This document shows positions 43,169 to 54,332 of a DNA stretch of 64,000 nucleotides, one piece after another. Position 1 is the first letter of the stretch. Each line of letters opens with the position of its first letter. Under the pieces are notes generated by a model. The model worked only from the letters and a program-made list of their open reading frames with translations. It made no database searches and was not told where the DNA came from. Source of the stretch: Eutreptiella sp. 'Long Island Sound 2002' (taxonomy: Eukaryota; Euglenozoa; Euglenophyceae; Eutreptiales; Eutreptiaceae); assembly GCA_964036045.1 (NCBI GenBank), contig OZ038378.1, positions 174,676,341-174,740,340 on the forward strand, read 5' to 3'. Made by a program: the position numbers and the translations under genes.

Positions 43169-45738
43169 CTCAAATGTTCCCAAAATTACCTCAGAAAATG
43201 CATTAAACTTACCAAAAACATCCTCATCACTTCATAGAAGCCTATCACACTGTAGGTACCCTTGAATAACAGTGTAATGTACCGTGAATGATGTTCCTTC
43301 AATGGGGCATTCCTCAAAAGTTGCCGGCGTGCGAGGTAGGTAGGTAGGTATCTTCGGGAGCTCGGGATGCCTCCTTTGACATTGCAGGAAGAAGGTCTTA
43401 CCAAGGGGACGTCCTGTCCCTCCCACTGCCCTATGTCAGGTGCCTCTTGAGCCGCTCCCGCATGTGCTTGGGAAGGCATTGTCGCGGCCACCCGGTCCAT
43501 GTGTCCCAGGTGGGAGGGTGTCCGGCGTGCGACGAAAGCGTTTGGAAAAAATATGGGGGTAGTGGGGTTTGAACCCAGGACTCCCTCCCTGGAGCACATA
43601 TGCTTGCCCACTAGGGTACAGTCGAGCGCTCTAATGCGGACGGCCATCGCTGTATAGACAGCGTTTTAGTATACGTCCTGACCAAGGGCCAGGGCGGAGC
43701 AATACTCCCAATGGAGGACACAAACCTCCAGGAGCTGGAAAAAATAGAAAATGTAACCGGCAGGGAGTGATTCCTGCGGTTTAGCGGAAGTGGTTGCGAT
43801 TTAGCAAGTGAAATCATTAAAAATCGACGAAACCACGCGGGAAATCGTCATTTTTACACATAACTCAAAGTCGCAGACAAGCGCAAAGGAAGCGGACTCC
43901 AAGAAAAGGGTTGCGCAAGCGTAAACGGCTTTTGAAATAGAAGGTATGAGCCGTAGGTTTGAGAGTCCTAAAGGAAATTTTTGCACAGTTGCATCAAAAT
44001 TTTTTTAAACTTTAGAGAAAAGTATTCACATTCAACCCACACCACAGAGCAGGTCAACAACCTACCTCTCAGGTATGTCAGTGTTATCTCACACGCACGC
44101 ATTGCGTTCGTGTTGGTTGTTTCGTCAAAACGTTAGGGTTGTCAACGCTGTGCTCGTTGGGGGGTCGGGTGTTCCTCTCTTGTGCTCTGCACAGGTCAAA
44201 ACAGGAATGAAAGGTATGTGATGCGAATGGAGCGCGCAGCGCGCACGTAGGGTTAGAATATGCGCTGTGCTCGCGATGCATGTGCCTAATCGAGGCATTC
44301 ACACGCTGTGACGCTTTCCCTGTACCCCATATTCACCCTTGTTTTCTTCTTCACAGGTAAGTAAAGAAAGTGTTTGTCCGTGTGTGGCCGTGGCGTTAAA
44401 GTAGGGTTGCTTAAAACGCTTAGGCTTGTTTTGTGTTCGCTTCATTCGGCATTCACACGATGCATGGTGATTAAGGTAGGTTAGCCCAGGAGGAGCTCAC
44501 CTCCTGGTTGAGTCAGTGTGGAAACGATTCTGCCTCCTTTCCCTGCGGGCACATGATGCATTAAAGGGTAGGCCACGCGAATTGCGCACGGTAAACCTTG
44601 TTTAGGTTACCCAGGGGCTCCTCGGTACGTTCTTTAAGAGAACCTGAGGAGTCTCTTAACGCTTGCTTGCTTGACAGGGGAGCTGATCCTTCAGCGTGTT
44701 TGCGGACAGTGTATTATAGGTCACACTGAGAAGCGTATAATACGTGGAGTGTGGCTTGGCTTGGCTTGGCCTGGCCGCAAACACCCCTTCATTTGCCTCT
44801 GTTGTACAGGTGGGAGAGGTTCAGGGTGATTGGTGCACGCAGCAGCTGCCTTCGGCGGCTATCCATTTTTCTGCCCCAGCAAAACAGGGGCGCTGATCAC
44901 AAATCAAATGACTGTGCCTCAGCCAGGACTGGCGAGGGTATTTCCACTTCAACAACATCTGCGCTGTGCACGCAACGAGAGCACCCCTTCCCTCCAAGCC
45001 CTAGCAGGGGAAACGCGTTGTGGCGTCCCCTGTTAGGCCACAGTTGCTTAGCAGCGCTGTGTTCTCTTGTCTTCTTCACAGGAGGGCCATTAGGGCCCGA
45101 GACATCTTCGACAGCAGCACCAAGTAGCTTGTGTAGGGGTTACGGTCAGCAGGCCTGGCAGGAGTTGGGTGCAAGTGATGAGTGCTCACCCTGCCTTCGA
45201 AGGCCGGTGCTGGCGTTAGTGAGTGTAGTGTAGTGGTGTCTCCTGTCCCGCGTGCTTTTCCTCGTGGGCAGGGGAGTGCGTTAGCTTTTGGCCTGTAGCA
45301 AAAATGGGCGTTTTGTATGCCCTTAGCACACTTGGCCACCCCTCCCCTCTAGTAGGTAGGGCTTTTGCCGTCTTCCCCCAAGGATAGGCGCCAGCACAGA
45401 AATTGGGCGCCATAGGAGTGGTAATAGTACCTGATTAGGACCTTCGGTCCGACGTCAGCGAAGCCCGGTCTCCGGGAGCCACGCCGGGGAGAGAAGTGAG
45501 ACACACACAGACATACGTAGCACACATAGGGGTATGGTAAACCCTGTAAGGAAGGGTAAAACCCCATGGGTCTGGACCAGTCAGGGGTCCTAACTGTGGG
45601 CTCGCTTGTCCCCAAGGAGGGAAGACACACCTTGCCTCATAACACCTTGCTTGTCATTCCCCCCTGGTGTAGTAAGCCACCGTTCTTCGTTGGCTCCCCA
45701 AGGTCATTACATCAGGGCAGTCCCCATGCAACACATGG
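43169..45738. other. 3' part of copy A3 or older insert, no gene recognised
   Basis: Between the integrase remnant and the LTR lie about 2.6 kb without convincing coding. Noted: GGTAGGTAGGTAGG at about 43,335; a minus-strand tRNA-like stretch at about 43,560-43,650 (GGTTCAAACCCC preceded by AGAGCGCTCGACTG); (CTTGG)n at about 44,753-44,770; and two TTCTTCACAG tracts near 44,348 and 45,072 that look like splice acceptors. Family similarity of integrase fades near 45,950, so part of this may be foreign sequence. Confidence 0.45.
43560..43650 (-). repeat. tRNA-like sequence, possible SINE head
   Basis: The minus strand has a B-box match (GGTTCAAACCC) and an A-box-like AGAGCGCTCGACTG upstream, followed by a T-run. 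I could not fold a full cloverleaf, so I do not call a tRNA gene. Confidence 0.35.
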
Positions 45739-47431
45739 TCAACAAGGCATACACTCGCTGGGTGGCTGCAATCCTGATAAGCGGCCACCTGGCCCACGCT
45801 GGAACCCATTGGCATGGGTCTGCAGGGCACAGACAGGGTCAGTGCAGTGCTCAGTAAGCAGTAGTCTGTGAAAAAACCAATGGCCTTCGGCCAGGGAGTG
45901 GGTGTCACGGGGGGCTAACGGTCCTGTCCTGCGATGCAATGCGGGGCAACTGTGACAACTGCTCAGTTCACGGTCACGAATGTCTCTCAGGTTAGTCCCA
46001 GCCTGGTTAGCCAGAGACTGCTTGTGTTCCAGCCAATCTCCCACAGGGCTCTTGAAGTCCTCAGGAAAGGGGGTTTTGAAGAACCAAGCAGGTCGTCCAC
46101 CATGGAACAGTTCGTGGGGGGTGAAACCCGTAGAGGAGCTCCGCTGTGAGTTCATGGTCAGCACTGCCCAGGGCACTAGGCGTACCCAGTCCTTGGTGCG
46201 CTCCTGTTTCATCAGGATTCTTAAGTTTTGCTCCACAACACGGTTCTGTCTCTCACAGAGAGGGTTAGACGTGTGGGTATAGGGCACACCTGTGGTTACC
46301 TCCACGTTGAGGGCATTTAGCACTCGTTTGTACCACCCAGTGTCACTGCGGATGCGTACACCCTCATCAGAGTGCACCTGCTTAGGTGCTCCATAGGGTG
46401 CGAACCATTGTTGGACCAACATTTTCACAGTCTGCTCACCTGTGATTTTCTTATTGCAAGGGAACACACGGGTGAAGCGAGATAGACCACAGGTGACCAC
46501 GAGGCAACTATCATAGCCGCCAAAGCGTAGTAGGCGGTGGACCAAATCCACTTAGAGAAGAGAGTTAGCACAATAGGGTATGGGTAAGCTGGAGATCAGG
46601 CCCCTATCCCTACTGTCGCTCTGCTTGCTGGCATGACAGCCACAAGCATCCACAATGGTCTGCATACGCGACCTCAGTTCAGTCAGGGTTAGACTAGAGT
46701 AGAAACACTCACGGAAGAAGTCCACTGAGCGATTAGCGCCAGTGTGACCAGAACTGAGATGGGACCACTGTAGGCACCCATCCAGTCGTGCGTCAGGCAC
46801 CACAATTCGGTCCTCGTAGAAGAGGTACTGATTGTTTTTATACCACTGGTGCCCGTCAATGACACGGGGTTCGAGACCAGTGCTGAGGGTTTGGAGAATT
46901 TCTTCATACTCTGACTGATAGTCGGTTAGACTCCAACCCTCCAGAATTCCAGCAGTGCGCATGGACAGGTCAAGCTGGACATCCATACGCTGGAAAGCCT
47001 CTCTGGCGAGCGCCTCAGATCTCTCACCAATAAGCGCATCGAAGTTGTTGCGCGATACATAGTCAGACAGTTCATTCTTTATCCCGGGGATATGGTGCAC
47101 TGTCAGCCTGAAATGGCTCAGGTAAGTCCACCACCGTTTTAGCTTTGCTTTCTCTGGTGGTGGGCCCTTCTGGAAAGACTTCACAGGCTCCTGGTCACAC
47201 AGCCAGACAATAGGGTTAGATCCCAGGAGTCGGGATGGTGACGATAGCACCAACATACCGGCCAGGAGGTCCTGGTCATAGGTGCTGTAATTGGAACGCG
47301 CTTGGTTCCATTTCCAATTCCAGTGTCCCAGTGGCACCAGTCGCCACTCACTGGTAGGATAGTCATGTTTCAACGAACCATCACGGTTCAGTCCAGTAGT
47401 ACGATAATGGCAGTGGGTTAGTTCAGCGGGG
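45739..47431 (-). pseudogene. pol: Family A copy A3 pol: RNase H and integrase
   Basis: The frame 47,373-46,552 carries the late RNase H region (STYDQDLLAGMLVL, HHIPGIKNELSDYVSR). The integrase zinc-binding region follows, with HLSSGHTG and a CGCHASK pair. A TAA at 46,554-46,552 interrupts the frame just before the catalytic core, which continues in phase. The core has an early Asp in VDLVH, a second in HSDEG and Glu in NPLCERQNRVVEQN, matching the DDE triad. Similarity of the C-terminal part breaks down after about 45,950, so any chromodomain cannot be judged. Integrase would insert the element cDNA; this copy is inactive. Confidence 0.82.
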
Positions 47432-48763
47432 TTAAGCTCCTGCCATTGGTAGATCGTACCTCCCCCCCCCTACATCACTGGCATCAGTGATCAGGACTAT
47501 CTCGCCCTCAGGGCGGGGCACTCCCAGGCAGTTGGAGGAGGCAATCTTCTTCTTCAACTCCTGGAAACACTCTTCCTCTCTGGAGGTCCACCTCCAGGGA
47601 GTAGTTTTCTTGAATAGGTCAGTGAGGGGTGCAGAGGAGTAAGTAAAATTGTGGATGTGACGCCGATAGAAATTACAGGCGCCCACAAAACTCCTCACAT
47701 CGTGTAGGCCCTTCTTAGGGTCATCGCGAATCTGCATGTCCTGTAGGCGCTGCATCTTAGACGCGGCTGGTTTCCACCAGCCATACCCCTTGTCGAAACC
47801 CAAATACTCCATCTCCGCTTTCATAAACTCACATTTTTCGAGTTTCATTCGGAGATGGTTTTCTTGACAGACAATGAAAAATTCACGGAGGAGAAGGACA
47901 TGGTCCCCTTTGGTATTAGTAACCAAACTCACATCGTCGATGTGAGCCTCCATTTCTGCACCCCGAGAAATCAACTCTTGTACTAGAGGCCTGCGCCTCA
48001 GTATGTACAAAATTTTGTTCATAAGCTCCCAGAAGAGCGCTGGGGCATTAGCCACCCCGAAAGGCATAACCTTCCACTTGAAGACACGACCCTTAGGGGT
48101 TATAAAGGCCAACAGCTCCTGAGCTGCGGCGGTTAGGTCCACCTGCCAGAAACCAGAGCGTTTGTCCATTTTGGTCTTGTACCTGCATTTCGCAATACGC
48201 TCCAGGGTGTTTTCCATGTTAGGAATACTCCCTGAGTGGTTCTGGGTTTTCTTGTTGACCTCACCATAGTCTACAAACAGACGTAGGGCAGTCGACCCTG
48301 GTTTGGTAACAAGGAAACGGGGACTGCAGTGATGGGGATAGTCCCCGTGCTTATACTCTTCATCGAGGCCAGCATCAATGCATTCCTGGATCTGGCGCTC
48401 GATTTCTTCAATCTGTTCCTGTGGACCGGGATAGGGACGACGCCTCACTCGCGTCTTTTCAAATTCTGGTTTCAATTTCAGGTCCATCTGGACCAGTTTT
48501 TTACAAGAAAGGGGAGGCGGCAAGGCGCCGGACACCTCCTCATAGGTTATAAGCAGTTTCTTCAGGCGGGGGTCAAGGTTAAGACTCTCGAGTTTCTGAA
48601 GGAAATCCTCCTCGGCATGGAGGTTGCTTTTTCCATGTTCTTTCTTTTTCTGCCGATCAGCAGTTTCGGCAGGCACAGAACCCTCGTCCCACTCAGGGGG
48701 GCATTGCTGCCCATAGTGCAGAGAATACACTAGTGGTATCTCAGAATCAGCCAGCGTATGGGA
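47432..48763 (-). pseudogene. pol: Family A copy A3 pol: reverse transcriptase and start of RNase H
   Basis: One long frame (48,730-47,432) holds the RT: LRLFVDYGEVN, KMDKRSGFWQVDL, MPFGVANAPALFWELMN, then AHIDDVS at the catalytic site (HIDD, as in copy A1). The connection domain and the first RNase H motif VLITDASDVGGG follow. A C-run near 47,462 shifts the frame there. A stop at about 48,764 separates it from the protease part, where copy A1 reads Asp-Asp-Asp-Ser without a break. Confidence 0.88.
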
Positions 48764-50178
48764 CTAATCGTCCTCCTCAGACCAGATGGAGGAGTTCCAG
48801 GTCTGTCTGAGGTATTGCAGCCGCTCTTGACGCTCAATACCTTCGGCCTTCAGGTACAACAGCCGCCGGAGTTCCTGAGTGTCATGCTCAGACAATGGGA
48901 TGTTATTAGCAGCAGGCCGCGCCAGAGCATCAGCACTCCGGGCCACGGGTTCCCCTTTGTGCATAGGCTGCATGTGTAGCACTGGCTTCCCAAAGGGGAA
49001 GCGGGTTCAGAGGTTGACTCTAGATCTACCTCCTCTAGCAACAGCTGGGCTAGGAAGGCACTATGTTTTAGGTCAACACAGCTGGGATCAACAGAAGGAA
49101 TAGTGCTGGCGATCTCAGACAGTTGGTCGTCAGCATCCTCTTTTACAGCTGCAGGTTCCAGATAATCATCGGGAGACTCACACCCTGTAAGTGTGGCAGA
49201 TAGGTGCTCAGGAGATCGAGTCTTGAGATCAGAAAGGGTCAGGCCACGATTTTCGGCCATGACCTCTTTCAGTAGCACCTGGTCTAAGTCACACAGGGGT
49301 ACAGGATTGAGAGATCCATCAACGATGGACAGGAAACTGGCCCACTCAGGGGCCTGCATAGCTGTGTCTGAGTCCTCAGGCGCATAGATGGGGCAGTCGG
49401 GGAGTTGCACTCTTCCCACGGTCATTCGATCTAGCATACGGCGCCAGTAAGCATGTTCACCAGAGCAGCCCCAGTCAGGGGTGCACATAACAACCCTTCC
49501 TCCCTCATAAGCGATTTTGGTTAGAACCTTCGCGAGCAGGGAGAAGGGAGGGTTAGCATACGCTAGGCCCATTGCTTTCCAGAAGAAACGGAAAGCATTG
49601 TTCAGTTGTTTCGAGCAGTACAACTGCATGATGTGCTGTTGTTGGCTCGCAAACAATTCCACCTGGATCTCATCCAGGTTTACCTGAAGGGCCGCCAGTC
49701 CATTTTCAAGAACGTGACGGGCCAATTGGTAGTTTTCAGTACGATAGTTAGTCTTGGATGCGTAGCGCAGCCCAGACTCTTTTCGTCCTGACAGCTCCAA
49801 AGGTACGGAGAATAGCCCACTGCCAAAGTCGCAGTGCAAAGAATAGGGGCGCTGTAGGGACAGCATTTTTACCTGCGGGTTTCTTCGTAGGAAGTCGGTG
49901 CCAATGACGATGTCAAAGGCGTCGGTGTCCAGCACTCTGCAGTGTTGGGTCACGGTTTCGTCGCCCAGACATATAGTCACATCGACCCCCCCCAAGGAAT
50001 GGATGGTAGGCACATCCCCTACTCTTATGGCCACGGTCTTAGTTTTCTTGAAAGTTTTTAGCAGGCGCCGGGCCACTATGGAAAGTGTTGCACCGGTGTC
50101 AAGCACCGCTCGAAAAACCTCATCCCCGATTTTCACCAGGATCCAGAAAACCAAGTCCTCCTCTTCGGAGCCGCCCCC
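48764..50178 (-). pseudogene. pol: Family A copy A3 pol: protease and NPPF methylase-like region
   Basis: In phase with gag after the UAG (50,181-50,179). The protease motif is LDTGAT, with ARRLL following and GTDFLRRNP downstream. The methylase-like segment has ELFAS, ANPPF (codons about 49,543-49,554) and VVMCTPDW. An acidic linker then leads toward RT. A frameshift near 49,005 disrupts the linker. The function of the NPPF segment is inferred from motif order only. Confidence 0.78.
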
Positions 50179-52386
50179 CTACTCCTCATCAGGGAACTTC
50201 ACATCCACCCCTGCAGCAATGAGGGACTTGGCCATCCAGGCCAAGCGCCTCTTCTTGAAATTATTCCCCTCAGGGGTAGCGTTATCCCCTTGGGGGCGCT
50301 TCTTGGGGTCACCTGCGGCAGGAGCGGTTGTAGCAGCAGGCGTGGGTGTAGCAACGGGCGCTGATGATCGCCTCTGGTGGTTAGGGGGTCCATTTTTGCC
50401 ACCCCCCTTGCCACCTCCTTCACCACCTTTATCCCCATTCAAGGGATTTCTGGCGGGCGTTTGGGTCTTCTGGCGTTCGGCCTCCTGCCGCTTGAGTTTA
50501 CCACTCTCGCGTGTCTTGATGTGACATTCGTCCTCGTAGTGACGACGTTTGCCACAGTAACCACAGGTGATGGTACACCTGAAATGGTCCTGATGGGTCA
50601 CAGGTTTCCCATCTTTGGTATGCTGCTGACGTTTCATCTGCAGCATGCAGCCACTGCGGAGATCGCAGTCAGAGGCATGACAAGGTCCCCCCTTGTCATT
50701 GACAGCTTTGCAGTAGAACAGGGGGGGTGTACCTGCATCAGGTTTAACCTCATTCATGGCACGTAGGTTACCCCTCCCTTTACCACCTCCCTGGTTGGTG
50801 TTAGTGGGATTTTTATGCCCTTTCCCTTCGCCACGTTCGGGGGTAGGGGTACCACCTCGTCCAAAATGCTTCTTGAGGAATTTCTCCATGTGGGAGTCAT
50901 TCTCTCTCTCAAGAGCTAGCTCAATCAAGAGGTCCACCAGTTCATCGTACGAGTGGGTCCTGCTCTTCCTCTCAGAGGTGGAGCGGCAATCATCCCACGT
51001 ACGTTGGGGGATCTTACTCATGAGCCACAGGTGGGGCTCAGTGGCTCCGTAGGAGCCCACGTTCATCCTCGAAAACAGGTACTCCAAGTCGCACACATAT
51101 TCAGAAATTCGCGCAGCGGATGGAAACTCAGGGAGCATAGGTAGCTCCTCGATCTGTGTGCGTACGCTGAGGACAGTCTCATAGACTGGGAACGTTTTCT
51201 CCAACCTCAGGAGTACCTCTGCCCAGGTAGAACAGGTTTTCACAATCTGTTTCACCTGTTTTTGCAAAAATTTCTTTTTGCATGAGCGTTTCAGCAGTGA
51301 ACATTTGGTGGCCACATCCACATGGGATTGGCCAGTCAGCAAAAGGAACTCTGCAAATTCTTCTGCCCATTCGGGCAGATTTTTGGGGTCTAACTCCGGC
51401 AGTTCCAGCTGGATGTTCGCCTGGGCAATAGGTCTGCCCGTCTTCCCAGGCCCCGGAGTTAGGCCTGAAGGCGACACGCCGGCAAGAGGTGCCAGGGCTG
51501 ACAGCCCTTCTCTCTCAATCTCTGTGACAGGCACGTTCTGTAGATCAGCCATAGGCACTGTCCTGGCACGGGGGTGAAAGGGGCTGGGGCAGGTGACCTT
51601 AGGCAACAGCCTTGACACCCTTGATCTCTTAAGATCTTCGGCCAGGGTACTCAGTCCTGGAGAGAGGGAGGGCAACTCTGGCTTGGGTAAGGGTTCTGCA
51701 ATACCCAGTTTAGCCTTAATGGCCTCCGATAGGGCCGTCACATCTGGATCTTCTGATCCAGACAGGAGTTTGGCCAACAGCTCGGCCGTATGATCCAGGG
51801 CACCATAGGTTGGCCTTTGGTGATGTTGTTCTTCAACTCTAGTCGGGCCCAGTTCGGAAGCCCTTGGGGTTGGACAACATGCTCTTGGATACTCAGGTCT
51901 TGGTCGTCTTGGCAGGGATGCAGTCTCGGCTCTGTCGGACGGCGGGCCAGAGTGCGCGTAGGACCCTAGGTCTGTACGTGGTCTGGATCCATGTACTGCC
52001 AATGGCTCCTCTCCGTCTTCTCCACGAATGGATTTGTAGTACTCCTCATGTAGGATGTATTCATCCTTCTTCTTCCTCAGTTCCTCATACTCCTCAGGGC
52101 CTTCAATCGCTGTTGAGGATGAAGCCGGACAGTTGGATCTGGATACTGAGGCAGCTACACGTCTGTGGAGATGACTGAAGCTGTCTCCAACGTGGGCTGC
52201 TAAGGCCTCGGTGGTAAGGCCTTTATTTTCTTCCGCCCTTCTGCGTTCTGGATCTCCTTGGGACCCAGATGCGCCACTGAGATGTTGTGGAGCTCGGTAA
52301 GGTGGTTCACTCATAGGGTGGGCCATGCTGCCCATTTGCACTTGGATAGTTCTGATGGGCCAGGTCCTGACGCTTGGCGTGGACAT
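50179..52386 (-). CDS. gag: Family A copy A3 gag, intact to the UAG
   Basis: The ATG at 52,386 starts MSTPSVRTWPIR, and 735 codons follow without interruption to TAG at 50,181-50,179. This is the best gag copy of the family. Order: Ser/Pro/Glu-rich N-terminus, coiled segment EEYEELRKKKDEYILHEEY, Asp/Ser-rich linker, capsid-like core beginning ELPELDPKNLPEW, Cys-rich FYCKAVNDKGGPCHASDC, CX2CX4HX4C zinc knuckle, Lys/Gly/Pro-rich tail. The TAG is followed by GGG GGC GGC and the frame stays open into protease, so readthrough would give Gag-Pol. Confidence 0.92.
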   Translation of the reverse strand: MSTPSVRTWPIRTIQVQMGSMAHPMSEPPYRAPQHLSGASGSQGDPERRRAEENKGLTTEALAAHVGDSFSHLHRRVAASVSRSNCPASSSTAIEGPEEYEELRKKKDEYILHEEYYKSIRGEDGEEPLAVHGSRPRTDLGSYAHSGPPSDRAETASLPRRPRPEYPRACCPTPRASELGPTRVEEQHHQRPTYGALDHTAELLAKLLSGSEDPDVTALSEAIKAKLGIAEPLPKPELPSLSPGLSTLAEDLKRSRVSRLLPKVTCPSPFHPRARTVPMADLQNVPVTEIEREGLSALAPLAGVSPSGLTPGPGKTGRPIAQANIQLELPELDPKNLPEWAEEFAEFLLLTGQSHVDVATKCSLLKRSCKKKFLQKQVKQIVKTCSTWAEVLLRLEKTFPVYETVLSVRTQIEELPMLPEFPSAARISEYVCDLEYLFSRMNVGSYGATEPHLWLMSKIPQRTWDDCRSTSERKSRTHSYDELVDLLIELALERENDSHMEKFLKKHFGRGGTPTPERGEGKGHKNPTNTNQGGGKGRGNLRAMNEVKPDAGTPPLFYCKAVNDKGGPCHASDCDLRSGCMLQMKRQQHTKDGKPVTHQDHFRCTITCGYCGKRRHYEDECHIKTRESGKLKRQEAERQKTQTPARNPLNGDKGGEGGGKGGGKNGPPNHQRRSSAPVATPTPAATTAPAAGDPKKRPQGDNATPEGNNFKKRRLAWMAKSLIAAGVDVKFPDEE

Positions 52387-52457
52387 GATGAACTTGTTGT
52401 TGGGCTTTTTGTTCTGCACTTCTTCTCAGGGTCGGTTCAAAAGGTCACAAGGGACTG

Positions 52458-52469
52458 TCTAAGCTACCG
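52458..52469 (-). other. Primer-binding site of copy A3
   Basis: The element strand reads CGGTAGCTTAGA right after the LTR, a diverged form of the TGGTAGCAGAGA found in copy A2. Confidence 0.55.
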
Positions 52470-53177
52470 GAAAGATGTCCTTGATTTATGCCCTAGTTGT
52501 TTTGATGAAATCCTGCAGGTTTTGTAGTTGTAAACCCAAACCAAAGCAGCAAGTAGAGCAAGAACAGGATGTGGATCGAATCAATGATTGGTTTTGGAAT
52601 CCAGTGTAACACAGAAGGGCTGCAGATAGAGAAAGCGGGTTTATACACAAAGATTCAATCGCAAATGGATAATACAAAAGATTTTATATGAAAATTGGTC
52701 TGACTCTTGCCTCAGAGATAGCATTAGGCACTTCATGTGCACTCTTTTGGGTGAAATGGTGCTGGTTAGGAATGTGGGGCATAGATGTCAGGACCACACA
52801 GAAAATGACTTGGCCAAGCAACTGAATTCAGAAACAGTTACAAAGTAGGACCACAATAAGTGGTAGAAACAATTGAGTATAGGGGTCTTGGGGTGGGAGA
52901 CCACTAGGCTTAACCTCCAAGGCCTAAAGCATGAAATGCCTATTTTATTTCGGTATATCCTCCATGAAGGAAGGTACCTCCGCTCAGTTGAGTGGTAGGG
53001 GTGAACTTCATGGGGGGCTAGGGTCACAACCCTAGTTACTTTGAGAAAGTGTACTTTAGGCAACAAAAGAGAGATAAAAACACTTAAGTTTGTCTTAGCA
53101 TCAACAAAAGGGTTTTAAGGGGGGCTTGGCCTGGATCAAGCCCTCCAAGAAAGACATGGCAGTGACTTTTTCTTACT
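52470..53177 (-). repeat. 5' LTR of copy A3
   Basis: About 708 bp, AGTAAGAAAAAG to CATCTTTC on the element strand, very close to the LTR at 22,222. Its outer edge abuts the resumed RT gene of copy A2. Confidence 0.9.
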
Positions 53178-53963
53178 AGACAGACCTGGAAATCCTCCAT
53201 CTGGTCTGAGGAGGACGATGATTCCTACACGCTGCCTGATCCTGAGATACCGCTAGTGTATTCTCTGCACTATGGGCAGCAATGTCCCCCTGAGTGGGAC
53301 AATGGTTCTGTGCCTGCCAAAACTGCTGATCGGCGAAAAAAGAAAGAACATGGAAAGAGCAACCTCCATCCTGAGGAGGATTTCCTGCAGAACCTCGAGA
53401 GTCTTAACCTGGACCCCCGACTGAAAAAACTGCTGATAAACTATGAGGAGGTGTTCGGCGCCTTGCCGCCTCCCCTCTCTTGTAAAAAACTGGTCCAGAT
53501 GGACCTGAAATTGAAACCTGAATTTGAAAAGACGCGAGAGAGGCGTCGTCCCTATCCCGCTCCACAGGAACAGGTTGAAGAAATCGAGCGCCAGATCCAG
53601 GAATGTATTGATGCTGGCCTCGTTGAAGAATATAAGCAGGGGGACTACCCCCATCACTGCAGTCCCTGTTTCCTGGTTGCCAAACCAGGGTCGACTGCCC
53701 TACGACTGGTTGTAGACCATGGTGAGGTCAACAAGAAAACCCAAAACCACTCAGGGAGTATTCCTAACATGGAAAATACCCTGGAGCGTATTGCGAAATG
53801 CAGGTACAAGACCAAAATGGACAAACGCTCTGGTTTCTGGCACGTGGACCTAACCGCCGCAGCTCAGGAGCTGCTGGCTTTCATAACCCCTAAGGGCCGT
53901 GTCTTTAAGTGGAAGGTTATGCCTTTTGGGTTGGCTAATGCCCGAGCGCTCTTCCAGGAGCTT
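53178..53963 (+). pseudogene. pol: Family A copy A2 pol continued: RT N-terminal half
   Basis: Codons pick up exactly where copy A2 stopped at 22,221 (LQYLR, then QTWKSSIWSEEDDDSY). RT then runs in one frame from 53,205: KLVQMDLKLKPEFEK, LRLVVDHGEVN (Tyr replaced by His), KMDKRSGFWHVDL and MPFGLANARALFQEL. It breaks at about 53,963, before the catalytic box, where element C begins. The distant 3' half of A2 is not in the window. Confidence 0.88.
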
Positions 53964-54332
53964 GTAAGTGCGGCTAACCCCCATCTGCTCAGATTTTCAC
54001 AGATCTGCCCCAGATTGGCTACATTTTGACCATTTTCTCTGCTTCGGCGGAATCGCCGCCCCGCAGCTCAGTCTCAGGATCAGACCTATATATTTCTGAT
54101 GTGCCGGATCTGATTCCGCGGTCCATTCATCGTAAATCCGCCGCGTTCCGATCATTTACCCGGAATCGCCATTTGCCGCTGACGCGCGTGCGCGAGCCAG
54201 ATCGGCCAAATATTTTTTCACAATCGGATTTTTATAAATCTTTTCAGATAGATATGGACACTCAAATGTACTTAGGAATATCCGCATCAATTTTCTTCAT
54301 AGACTGGGATTTTTTGCCGGATAACAATCAGC
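53964..54332 (+). other. Leader or 5' LTR remnant of element C
   Basis: About 370 bp from the insertion point to the gag ATG. It includes TATATATTTC near 54,088 and TTTTTATAAATC near 54,230 as possible promoter AT-boxes. It could be an LTR (TGTAAG ... GGATAACA), but no second copy or primer-binding site was found. Confidence 0.45.

Larger units (their letters stand above)
22222..53177 (-). mobile_element. Ty3/gypsy family A, copy A3, inserted in A2 and split by a LINE
   Basis: Two LTRs in the same minus orientation bound this unit, and copy A2 is cut at its edges: A2 ends ...CTCAGA at 22,221 and resumes AGACAG at 53,178, where uninterrupted copies read CTCAGACAG. That gives a 3-bp AGA duplication plus an unexplained TAA at 22,222-22,224. 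Without the LINE and one copy of its target duplication, A3 is about 10.8 kb, a normal Ty3/gypsy size. Confidence 0.85.

Noticed and set aside
43560-43650. A functional tRNA gene on the minus strand.
   Set aside because: A B box is present, but acceptor and anticodon stems do not pair by eye.
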